A stretch of DNA of 64,000 nt from TMED69 sp036130055 (GTDB lineage: Bacteria; Pseudomonadota; Gammaproteobacteria; Ga0077536), in assembly GCA_036130055.1 (NCBI GenBank), contig JAYYOR010000013.1, forward strand, positions 16,236 to 80,235. Direction: 5' to 3'. This document shows, one piece after another, positions 33,612 to 41,325 of this stretch (position 1 is the first letter of the stretch; every line of letters starts with the position of its first letter). Both the position numbers and the translations under genes were made by a program. Under the pieces are notes generated by a model. It made no database searches. It worked only from the letters and a program-made list of their open reading frames with translations, and was not told where the DNA came from.

Positions 33612-35493
33612 TGAACATATCTTTATAAGTTGATTCAAACTTTAGTTCGATCGGAACATCGTATCCTGGTACATAAAGTTTATCACTTTTTAACTCAAGC
33701 TTTTCTTCGTCTATCATTTGGTCGCCGAATTTGTAAATCGGTGTTAAGCCATTTTCTAAACAATATGTATCATAATTTTCGGCATTTTGGTCAACTGATT
33801 CGTTCATTTTCTTATATTTATTGATACGCTGTTGTCCGTATCGTCTCAAAAGCATCATCATAGTAAGAGAGGGTGAAACAACCGTGCCCGTAGCGTTATT
33901 TCCACCAAACCCTTTCGAATTTAAAAACCCTATTTTTGCCGAGTCCCCTAAATTAGTATCATTGAGGATGAAAGAAAGATTTTTTTGCTCAACATCAGAA
34001 GCAATGGAGCTGATCGTTTTTATGCCCGGTATGACTTTGTGTTGAAGGATACCAAGGGTGTTGATCAATTGATCCGCACTAGCAGGGGCTAGCGAATGTC
34101 CAACGAAAGCTTTGACAGCTGTGATTGGCCAGTCGTTGATACCAAATGAGCTGGCAATCTCGCTTAGTATCTTGGATTCAGTCGTTCTATTTTGAGGCGT
34201 GCTTGAACCGTGAGCTTGAACAAAACTGCTTGACCTTACATTTTCAGCTCCGAAGTTGGCTATTGCATTTGCTACGGCTTTTGCCAAAGTTATGTAATTT
34301 CCCGGGCCTGGGGCTGAAATTGAACGCTTGAAACCATCGGCACTTGTAAAGACTTCCATTACTGAGCCATGGATGTTGGCACCTATTTCAATCGCCAAAC
34401 TGTCATCCATTAGAACTAGATATTGACTGCTTTCCCCAAGAACAAAGCCACAATTCTCGCCAAAAGGTCTACTTGCTTTCCTATGGTTAGGATCAGTCGT
34501 CCCATCCATTTTGACTAAATTTAGGTCTGTGGCTAGTGCACTCATTGCTGCATATCCCTCAATAATTTCAGGTTCAAGGGGAGCTTCAGCATTACCCACA
34601 ATGACAATTTTTCTTTTTCCTTGTTGGATATCGTCGACCGCCAATCTTAGATTGTATAGGAATGTTGCACATGCCCCAGCGTTAGCTCCTGTGACACCAA
34701 TGTTCCCCAACACATAAGCATTAATAAAATCAGCGGGCATTGTGTTGAGTCCAAGCGGAAGCTGCTTTGAACTTACTCTTTTCCCTTTTAACCTCGCTTG
34801 TAACATTCCCGCTATTCCATTCGAGTCGAGTTGTGCCATTGCACTTGCAGAATATACAGCAATCTGATCGGGGGGCACGAGTTGCTTGATCTCGTCCCAA
34901 TCAATACCAATAGATTTAATTGAATCTGATGCCCCGATTATGGCTAATTGTAAACCTCGAGGATGAAAGTTTGATTTATATAAAGTAGATGGTTCAAAGC
35001 CATCTGGTAAAGAGCTCGCAGCTTGGACAGATAATGAATAGTTTACGTCAGTTTTTAAATCTAGTTCATTTAGTGCTTCTATGGTTGTTTCATCGCTGTT
35101 TTGATCAATGATCTTCCAGGAATCGGGTATTCTACTAGGTAATGTTTTGCTCTTTAAACTAAATATTTTACCTTTCGATGATAATTTGAGAGATTTTTTT
35201 ATTTTTGTTGGATTAAAATGGTTTGCATTCAAGGTTCTAATTAAAGTCCCATTGAGAACTTTTTGCTCTAAGGCTTTTATTTCATTTTCACTTAAACTTT
35301 CGCAAGAGTTATTAAAAAATCTTCCTTTTTTAAATTTGCCTAACCTCATTAAAACGGCAAGGGAGCCTATCGTACGTTCCTTCTCGCGCCTGCTAAGAGA
35401 GTCATAAATAATCCGATTATACGCGTGATGAAAAGAACTTCTACCTGCTGAGTTGATGCCTCCAAATCCTACAATCAATGGCAAAGGTTTCAT
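33601..35493 (-). CDS. fabY: Beta-ketoacyl-ACP synthase, FabY type
   Basis: This 630-residue ketosynthase is much longer than FabB/FabF because of an N-terminal extension. It begins MKPLPLIVGFGGINSAGRSS and keeps the Cys-His-His triad: Cys275 in NAGACATFLYN, His428 in VQAHGSSTP, Lys461/His466 in KAFVGHSLAPASADQ. Length and N-terminus match FabY of Pseudomonas (about 630 residues), which condenses acetyl-CoA with malonyl-ACP to start fatty acid synthesis in place of FabH. The start ATG has a strong AAGGGGG about 7 bases upstream. An AraC-type regulator gene is divergent. Confidence 0.82.
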   Translation of the reverse strand: MKPLPLIVGFGGINSAGRSSFHHAYNRIIYDSLSRREKERTIGSLAVLMRLGKFKKGRFFNNSCESLSENEIKALEQKVLNGTLIRTLNANHFNPTKIKKSLKLSSKGKIFSLKSKTLPSRIPDSWKIIDQNSDETTIEALNELDLKTDVNYSLSVQAASSLPDGFEPSTLYKSNFHPRGLQLAIIGASDSIKSIGIDWDEIKQLVPPDQIAVYSASAMAQLDSNGIAGMLQARLKGKRVSSKQLPLGLNTMPADFINAYVLGNIGVTGANAGACATFLYNLRLAVDDIQQGKRKIVIVGNAEAPLEPEIIEGYAAMSALATDLNLVKMDGTTDPNHRKASRPFGENCGFVLGESSQYLVLMDDSLAIEIGANIHGSVMEVFTSADGFKRSISAPGPGNYITLAKAVANAIANFGAENVRSSSFVQAHGSSTPQNRTTESKILSEIASSFGINDWPITAVKAFVGHSLAPASADQLINTLGILQHKVIPGIKTISSIASDVEQKNLSFILNDTNLGDSAKIGFLNSKGFGGNNATGTVVSPSLTMMMLLRRYGQQRINKYKKMNESVDQNAENYDTYCLENGLTPIYKFGDQMIDEEKLELKSDKLYVPGYDVPIELKFESTYKDMFNDK

Positions 35494-35611
35494 CCGTAGC
35501 CCCCTTTTCTTAATAGAAAATTGGGATTGTATATTTTTTCTTGTTTTGAAAATAAGACAAAATAGACAATTAATATGGTATTATTGACACTGACTTTTTT
35601 GGTTTTTTTAA

Positions 35612-36607
35612 ATGGAGCTAGCTGCATTAATGAGAGTCGGATTTATATTAACGCCAGGAATGCTTACAACAGGAACAGCCTATCCTTATGAAATGTGGTT
35701 AGCTGCAAAAGACATGCTTTTGGCAAACAGAATAAAGCTAGAAGTAGATTTGTATCTAATTGCTTCATCTAAAAGAATTACTAAAGGCCGATTGCCACTC
35801 AAACCCGATACTGTAATAAACGAAGCACCAAATATGGATGTTCTTTATTTGCCCGCCCTTTGGCGAAATCCTAACAAAGTGCTTAATCTAATTCCTTTGA
35901 GACTGGACTCTTGGATTAAAGAAAACGTTATAAAAGGATCCGAGGTGGCTGCCGTTGGTTCCGGGGTTTCCCTTTTGGCTCGAACAGGGTTGCTCGATAA
36001 TAAACCAGCCACTACCCATTGGCATTATTTTGAGCAATTCTCTAATCAGTTCCCAAAGGTGGATTTAAAGCGTGACTTTTTCACAACGCAATGCGATAAG
36101 CTTCATTGCGCCGCTAGCATTAATTCTTTAGCGGACGTTACTGTCCATCTAATAGAAAAACATATTGGTATTGAAATTGCCCTCAACATTGAGAAAAACT
36201 TTTCACATGAAGTAAGAAGAAATTATATTTCTCAACGATTTTCTCAAGATTTAGAGTCTCCTTCAGCTGACGAGGTAATACTAGAAGCAAAAAATTATAT
36301 TCAGAGTAATATATCCAATAATATATCAATCAACGCTATAGCAAAATCGGCAGGAATTTCTCGAAGAACTCTTGACCGTAGATTTAAAAATTCAACCGGA
36401 GTTACCGTTGGAGGATACCTTCAAAGACAAAGAATTTCGCTAGCAAAAGATCTGTTAAGTCAGACCGATCTACCAATATGTGAGGTGGCTTGGAACGTGG
36501 GATTAAGTGATCCAAGTTATTTTGCCTGGTTGTTTAAGAAAGAGATGTTAGTGAGGCCTAATGAATATCGAAAAATTGTTCGAGCAAAGTTGTTCAGCAA
36601 CACGTGA
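35612..36607 (+). CDS. GlxA-family transcriptional regulator (GATase-like domain plus AraC HTH)
   Basis: This 331-residue regulator has an N-terminal DJ-1/PfpI-like amidotransferase-fold domain (about 5-215) and a C-terminal AraC helix-turn-helix pair (about 230-325). HTH hallmarks are INAIAKSAGISRRTLDRRFK and GYLQRQRISLAKDLLSQTDLPICEVAWNVGLSDPSYFAWLFKK. It is divergent from fabY across 118 bases, so it may control fabY or itself; that is inference. M7 at 35630 is an alternative start, with GGAG 12 bases upstream. The ligand is not evident. Confidence 0.88.
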   Translation: MELAALMRVGFILTPGMLTTGTAYPYEMWLAAKDMLLANRIKLEVDLYLIASSKRITKGRLPLKPDTVINEAPNMDVLYLPALWRNPNKVLNLIPLRLDSWIKENVIKGSEVAAVGSGVSLLARTGLLDNKPATTHWHYFEQFSNQFPKVDLKRDFFTTQCDKLHCAASINSLADVTVHLIEKHIGIEIALNIEKNFSHEVRRNYISQRFSQDLESPSADEVILEAKNYIQSNISNNISINAIAKSAGISRRTLDRRFKNSTGVTVGGYLQRQRISLAKDLLSQTDLPICEVAWNVGLSDPSYFAWLFKKEMLVRPNEYRKIVRAKLFSNT

Positions 36608-36644
36608 TTATCATCAAATAATACTATGTTTTATTTAGACAACC

Positions 36645-37916
36645 ATGACTTATACCAATTCTAAAATCAAATTAATTTGCTTTGTCATAAGTGCAGTTAC
36701 CCTCATTTTGTTTTGTTCGGAAAATATTTTTCATTATCCTTACGGGTTAATGTCATTGATAGGAAGCATTATGCTGATTATGGATATTAAAAACAAAAAA
36801 GCATGGCAGTATAAACTTTTGTTCCTCTTCTTTTTCTCAATATGGTTACCTATGTTGATAGCTTCTTTTTTTTCAATAAGTCAAGAGCGGTCTATGTTAA
36901 CAACAATCTCATATTTGCACTTTCTACCATCTACTTATTTTCTGATGAAAATTAGTACAAACATTGAATTTAGAAGATTTTTCTCATACCTAATCGTTGC
37001 TTTTTTTCTTTTTCTCGTTTTGGATTCATTTTTACAAATTTGCATGGATTACAATTTATTCGGCCAAGCGATGATTGATGGAAAAGTTACAAGTATTTTC
37101 TATCCTAAGCAACGATTGGGAATTATTTTAGTGTTGTTTTGTCCAATAGTGATGCACGTTTTATCCGACCTTAAGCCTTCACGTATAAAATATATTTTTT
37201 GTTATGTTCTTTTTTTTAGCTTTATCATAGTATTGGCGCTTACTCTTAAAAGAAGTGCTTGGTTAATGTTTATTTACCTGCTCGCCTTATTGGCTATTTT
37301 TAATTTTCATTACTTTCGAATAATATTTTCATATAAGAACTCCTTGATACTCGTGTTTTTTTTAGGTGTTTGTTTTTTGATCCTACAGTCTAATCACAAT
37401 TTAAGAAATTCTATTACAGATTCCTCTGGTCTGGTGTCCTCTGACGCCACCGCACTAAATGTTGCTTCTAATGGTAGGTATGACTTGTGGAGAACGGGTC
37501 TTAATATATTTCAACACAATTTTATTTTTGGAGTAGGGCCGAGGGGCTATCGATATGTTTATAGGGATTTCGCCTCTCCCTCAGATTTTTGGATAACGAG
37601 GTATGGGGCTGTTCAAACACATCCTCATTTGTTTTTAATTGAAATACTATGTGAAACAGGAATTTTTGGTTTTTTAATGTTTGTATTCGTAAGTATTAAG
37701 TTATTTTCGTTATACCGGAAATATGCAGATCCTTGGATTCTAGCAAGCATGTTGGCATTATTTCCATTGAATCTTCATCTCGCTTTTTATGGTTCATATT
37801 GGTCTTCGATTCTATGGTTTTTTTTAGGGCTTGGGTTGGGAAAAATCTACTCCATTCCATTCATGAATAAAAAAATTGGTGCAGTGCAAGAAAAATATGG
37901 TAAATTAACTGAGTAA
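36645..37916 (+). CDS. O-antigen ligase/polymerase-like membrane protein
   Basis: This 423-residue membrane protein has about ten to twelve hydrophobic segments and a large loop between about residues 250 and 320. The loop contains GRYDLWRTGLNIFQHNFIFGVGPRGYRY and QTHPHLFLIEILCETGIFGF, typical of the WaaL/Wzy (O-antigen ligase) family, in which the HN..GxGxxxY element and nearby histidine are conserved. It probably joins glycan to lipid A-core or acts as a polymerase. No other surface polysaccharide genes lie nearby. cysB follows 7 bases later. Confidence 0.82.
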   Translation: MTYTNSKIKLICFVISAVTLILFCSENIFHYPYGLMSLIGSIMLIMDIKNKKAWQYKLLFLFFFSIWLPMLIASFFSISQERSMLTTISYLHFLPSTYFLMKISTNIEFRRFFSYLIVAFFLFLVLDSFLQICMDYNLFGQAMIDGKVTSIFYPKQRLGIILVLFCPIVMHVLSDLKPSRIKYIFCYVLFFSFIIVLALTLKRSAWLMFIYLLALLAIFNFHYFRIIFSYKNSLILVFFLGVCFLILQSNHNLRNSITDSSGLVSSDATALNVASNGRYDLWRTGLNIFQHNFIFGVGPRGYRYVYRDFASPSDFWITRYGAVQTHPHLFLIEILCETGIFGFLMFVFVSIKLFSLYRKYADPWILASMLALFPLNLHLAFYGSYWSSILWFFLGLGLGKIYSIPFMNKKIGAVQEKYGKLTE

Positions 37917-37923
37917 AATCCCG

Positions 37924-38898
37924 ATGAAATTATTGCAACTTAAATACATATTAGAAGTAGCACGTCAGAAATTAAATATTTCATTGGCGGCCGAGGCTCT
38001 CTATACTTCGCAACCTGGAATAAGCAAACAAATACGTCAACTCGAAGAAGAGCTCGGAATTAAAATTTTTGAAAGAAAAGGCAAAAATTTAGTTGAAATA
38101 ACAGCGGCCGGCCAAGAGGTGATTCATATCGCGGAGTCAATATTGGAGCAGGTCGAAAATATAAAAAATATATCGAAAGATTTTAATGACGCCAGCACGG
38201 GGACACTCTCAATAGCTACCACTCATACGTATGCACGATATGTAATGCCAACAATGGTAAAAAAATTTACTTCTAACTATCCGAATGTTTCTCTTAGAAT
38301 CCTTCAAGGCACTCCGAATCAAATTCTCGAATTTGTTGAGAATCGTGTCGCAAACTTTGGAATCGTTACCGAGGATCCAGATTTATTTGCCGGATTAGTG
38401 ACCTTGCCCTGTTATAATTGGGTTCCCAAAATTGTTGTGCCGAAAAATCACGAGTTAATCAAAATGTCTAAACTAACATTAGCTGACATCGTCAAATACC
38501 CTCTTGTCACTTATTTGCCTGGTTTCAATGGAAGGACGAAGGTTGACAAGGCTTTTAAAAAATCTGGTTTGTGCCCTCAAGTTGTTCTGGAAGCATCAGA
38601 TACTGATGTTATTAAAACATATGTAAAGCAAGGATTTGGGGTTGGAATTATTGCATCTCCTGCTTATGATGCTGTTGAGGATAAAGAATTAAGTTCAATA
38701 GATGTCAGTCATTTGTATGAAAAATGTACTACTCAGGTGGTCTTTCGGATGGGGACGGTCTTGAGAGCATATATGCATGACTTTATCGAGTCTTTTGCTC
38801 CGCATCTTTCTCGAGAGATAGTATCTAAGGTACTCAGCAAGGAAAATACCATGGAGCTTAGGCTCGCATTAGATGATATTGAGCTACCGTCCTATTAA
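37924..38898 (+). CDS. cysB: HTH-type transcriptional regulator CysB
   Basis: This LysR-family regulator has 324 residues, the same length as E. coli CysB. The N-terminal winged helix includes LAAEALYTSQPGISKQIRQLEEELGIKIFERKGK. The inducer domain begins with the CysB-specific TLSIATTHTYARYVMP and continues with LQGTPNQI. It controls sulfur assimilation genes with N-acetylserine as inducer in known members. No sulfur genes are next to it here, which is usual. birA follows. Confidence 0.94.
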   Translation: MKLLQLKYILEVARQKLNISLAAEALYTSQPGISKQIRQLEEELGIKIFERKGKNLVEITAAGQEVIHIAESILEQVENIKNISKDFNDASTGTLSIATTHTYARYVMPTMVKKFTSNYPNVSLRILQGTPNQILEFVENRVANFGIVTEDPDLFAGLVTLPCYNWVPKIVVPKNHELIKMSKLTLADIVKYPLVTYLPGFNGRTKVDKAFKKSGLCPQVVLEASDTDVIKTYVKQGFGVGIIASPAYDAVEDKELSSIDVSHLYEKCTTQVVFRMGTVLRAYMHDFIESFAPHLSREIVSKVLSKENTMELRLALDDIELPSY

Positions 38899-38904
38899 AA
38901 CACT

Positions 38905-39858
38905 ATGAATCGATTAATTGATGTACTCAAAAAGCTGAATAGCAGACATTCTGTTTCAGGCTCAAAAATTGCGAAGGAGTTGGGGATAACTAGAGCGGCG
39001 GTTTGGAGGCGAATAAAACATTTACAGCAGTTAGGTCTTTGTATTATTAGCAATCCGGGAAAAGGTTATCGATTGGGATATGATTTTGAAAAGTTGGATT
39101 CCAATGTAATTCAACAAAGTCTAGGAAAAAAGGTTAGAATAGATGTTGTTTGGGAAACCTCGTCGACTAACACTGAGGTCTTTTCGAATATAGATAAAGT
39201 TGAGTTGCCGAGAGTTTTAATAGCCGAATATCAGCATGAAGGAAGAGGACGGAGAAATGATCGTTGGCTTTCTCCTCTCGGTAGCGGTCTTTGCATGTCT
39301 TTGGGATGGAAATTTCAGAGTCTGCCGCCAACGATACCTTCTTTGGGTCTAGTTGTTGGGTTAGCTATTGTTGATACTTTAGAAAAGCTAGGCTGTACGT
39401 CCATAAAAATCAAATGGCCTAATGATGTATTTTTTGATGGAAAAAAAATTGCTGGTTGTCTAATTGATTTGAAGACTGAGCTTAGCGGCTCATCATATGC
39501 AGTGATTGGAATAGGCATAAATATATCTTTGGACAGTGGGATAAAGGCGAGTATAGACCAGCCAGTTGCTGATTTGTGCGATGTGCTAGATTCGAAAATT
39601 TCGAGAAATAAGCTGGCCGGAAAGCTGGTCGGTTCACTGATTCGTGCTTTAGAAACATTCGAGAAGACCGGATTCAAATGTTTCAGAGATAAATTTTTAG
39701 CAAAAGATTTACTCTATGGAGAAAAAATTACTATTAATATTAAAGATGAAAAACCGTCTGGTTACGCGGCTGGTGTTGATTGGGATGGGGCACTATTACT
39801 TGATGTTGATGGAAGAATAAGACGTTTTTATACTGGTCATGTGACAATAGTTCAGTAA
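38905..39858 (+). CDS. birA: Bifunctional biotin ligase / biotin operon repressor
   Basis: BirA activates biotin as biotinyl-AMP, transfers it to the carboxyl carrier protein, and represses biotin synthesis genes. The N-terminal HTH (SGSKIAKELGITRAAVWRRIKHL) and the catalytic loop GRGRRNDRWLSPLG are present, with IKWPNDVFFDGKKIAGCLID and a C-terminal SH3-like domain. It has 317 residues. birA-coaX adjacency is conserved in gammaproteobacteria. Confidence 0.95.
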   Translation: MNRLIDVLKKLNSRHSVSGSKIAKELGITRAAVWRRIKHLQQLGLCIISNPGKGYRLGYDFEKLDSNVIQQSLGKKVRIDVVWETSSTNTEVFSNIDKVELPRVLIAEYQHEGRGRRNDRWLSPLGSGLCMSLGWKFQSLPPTIPSLGLVVGLAIVDTLEKLGCTSIKIKWPNDVFFDGKKIAGCLIDLKTELSGSSYAVIGIGINISLDSGIKASIDQPVADLCDVLDSKISRNKLAGKLVGSLIRALETFEKTGFKCFRDKFLAKDLLYGEKITINIKDEKPSGYAAGVDWDGALLLDVDGRIRRFYTGHVTIVQ

Positions 39859-39862
39859 ATTC

Positions 39863-40615
39863 ATGAAGATATTTCTAGATATTGGTAATACTTTTGTTAA
39901 AACAGCATCAAGTCGGGATAATAAACTCGAAGATGGTTTAAAGGTACTTACAGAAAAGTTCGTTGAACAACCAAAAAATTACCTTCAAGACAGTGAGCCC
40001 GAGAATACTAGGATCTTTATTTCGAGTGTCCGTGGAGAAATATTCGATTCTGCTTTGATAAAAAAAATAAATGATTATGGATATTTATGTAATCTTATAA
40101 AGGTTCGTGAAGAATTTTGTGGATTTAAAACCTTGTACAACCCCGGTTCGCTTGGAGTCGATAGATGGCTCGCTTGTTTAGCAGCTAATTATAAATATGG
40201 TCATGATATCGTGGTTGTTGATGCTGGCACTGCAATTACAGTGGATATAGTTTCCGGCAATGGCCTTCATCTTGGTGGATATATTACAGCTGGGTTAGGT
40301 GAGTTGGGAAATAAAATAAACTCATCAACAAATTTAAAATGTGAGGATATTTCGCTTATACCACTTGATAGTTTACCTGCACAGACTGATGATGCTTTGA
40401 TTTCGGGTAATCTGATTATGATGAGAGGTTTTTTTAAACAGATTGAAAAAATAATTACTAATGCTCGATTCGGAATGGCACTTAATAATGATTTTAAATG
40501 GGTTGTTACGGGGGGAGATTGTCATTTGGCTGGTGCATGCCTAAGTGTTCCTTTTTTTACTAATCCTAAACTCGTTCTCGAAGGTGCTTTAATTTATAGC
40601 CTTTATTGGGACTGA
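39863..40615 (+). CDS. coaX: Type III pantothenate kinase
   Basis: CoaX starts coenzyme A synthesis by phosphorylating pantothenate. The N-terminal ASKHA motif MKIFLDIGNTFVKTA, GVDRWLACLAA, VVVDAGTAITVD and the late VVTGGD motif are family markers. The length is 250 residues. It lies 4 bases after birA. The usual SPOR-domain gene of Pseudomonas relatives between coaX and the tRNA is replaced here by the 145-residue repeat protein. Confidence 0.95.
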   Translation: MKIFLDIGNTFVKTASSRDNKLEDGLKVLTEKFVEQPKNYLQDSEPENTRIFISSVRGEIFDSALIKKINDYGYLCNLIKVREEFCGFKTLYNPGSLGVDRWLACLAANYKYGHDIVVVDAGTAITVDIVSGNGLHLGGYITAGLGELGNKINSSTNLKCEDISLIPLDSLPAQTDDALISGNLIMMRGFFKQIEKIITNARFGMALNNDFKWVVTGGDCHLAGACLSVPFFTNPKLVLEGALIYSLYWD

Positions 40616-40695
40616 ACCCCGTTTACTAATTTAAACTCGTCTGTCAACAAAAAACTCTTTTTGTCGATTAAATAATCAATAAGAAATTGATTTTG

Positions 40696-40725
40696 TTGTC
40701 AAGATCGGCAAATTTGCGTTAATAT
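40696..40725 (+). promoter_or_regulatory. Candidate promoter for the AGIRG-repeat gene
   Basis: TTGTCA at 40696-40701 is followed 17-18 bases later by TTAATA/TAATAT (40719-40725), a reasonable sigma-70 pair. The position about 50 bases upstream of the start codon at 40775 fits transcription of the 145-residue gene and the tRNA-Thr. No experimental support; consensus match only. Confidence 0.45.
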
Positions 40726-40745
40726 AACGGCAATATGTTGCCGTT
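40726..40745 (+). promoter_or_regulatory. Perfect inverted repeat AACGGCAA-N4-TTGCCGTT (operator or leader hairpin)
   Basis: An 8-base perfect stem (AACGGCAA and TTGCCGTT) with loop TATG, followed by TTTT within the next bases. It lies just downstream of a candidate -10, where it would be either the start of the transcript (a leader hairpin or short-U-tract terminator) or an operator overlapping the initiation site. The stem is GC-richer than its surroundings, which makes chance less likely. Confidence 0.55.
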
Positions 40746-40774
40746 TTAGGCAAAAAAGGGTTTATTAATTAAAA

Positions 40775-41212
40775 ATGGCTATGACATCTTCAAATATAGC
40801 AATATCAGCGAATGCAGAACAAAACAATGATCAGTCTAAGGTTGGTCAAAATAGAAATTCTGAAGATATAAATCGCAATCGTGAGCTTTTTAAAGCGGCG
40901 TTTGACGGAGCAAGTCTTGCTGGTATTCGGGGTTTTGCAGAAGATTCTTCCAGAGTGGACGGCCCTAAGATGGCTGGGATAAGGGGCTTCCAAGATGAGG
41001 ATTTTACGGGTGGTGCCCCAAGAATGGCTGGGATAAGGGGGTACTCTGATCAGTCTGTTGCACCCTCTGGTGGTCCAAATTTTGCGGACACTGCTGGAAT
41101 TATGAGGATAAGGGATTCGGGTGCCATAACAGAGCCAACTGTACAATTCAAAAATAGTGGGGTCAGAGCTTATCAAGATATGCTGGGCATGCCGATGGTT
41201 GCCGTGGGCTGA
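40775..41212 (+). CDS. Unrecognised protein with AGIRG(F/Y) repeats
   Basis: This is a 145-residue protein that I do not recognise. It has no signal peptide and no hydrophobic segment. Three close copies of AGIRG(F/Y) lie at 49-54, 67-72 and 85-90, a period of 18 residues (54 bp). Two degenerate copies follow at about 107-113 (AGIMRIR) and 129-133 (GVRAY). The repeats are followed by acidic or polar residues. The DNA has an exact 17-base duplicate, 40970-40986 and 41024-41040. The tRNA-Thr begins 24 bases after the stop. It could be a repeat-type precursor peptide or an intrinsically disordered protein; no modifying enzyme is adjacent. Confidence 0.72.
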   Translation: MAMTSSNIAISANAEQNNDQSKVGQNRNSEDINRNRELFKAAFDGASLAGIRGFAEDSSRVDGPKMAGIRGFQDEDFTGGAPRMAGIRGYSDQSVAPSGGPNFADTAGIMRIRDSGAITEPTVQFKNSGVRAYQDMLGMPMVAVG

Positions 41213-41236
41213 TAAGTGAGCTATCTAAGTTAAGGA

Positions 41237-41309
41237 GCCGGCTTAGCTCAGTTGGTAGAGCAGTTGCCTTGTAAGCATCAGGTCGTCCGTTCGAGTCGGA
41301 CAGCCGGCA
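41237..41309 (+). tRNA. thrT: tRNA-Thr, anticodon UGU
   Basis: A complete cloverleaf can be drawn. The acceptor stem pairs GCCGGCT with AGCCGGC, the D stem GCTC with GAGC, and the T stem GTCCG with CGGAC around TTCGAGT. The anticodon loop CTTGTAA contains TGT at 41270-41272, reading threonine ACA. The anticodon stem GTTGC/GCATC has one U-U mismatch. The discriminator is A at 41309; the 3' sequence reads CCG rather than CCA, so CCA must be added post-transcriptionally. It is isolated, with no second tRNA or tuf nearby. Confidence 0.95.
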
Positions 41310-41325
41310 CCGAATGAACAGCAAA

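Noticed and set aside
40642..40664. AT-rich inverted repeat (ACAAAAA and TTTTTGT) after coaX as a terminator
   Set aside because: The stem has no GC core and a weak loop, and the T run is short; no firm terminator can be claimed.
40805..41176. Minus-strand open frame of 123 codons opposite the AGIRG-repeat gene
   Set aside because: It is a shadow of the repeat gene: its repeated PYPSH segments are only the reverse reading of the direct repeats. The plus-strand frame has the promoter, leader and the tandem protein repeats.
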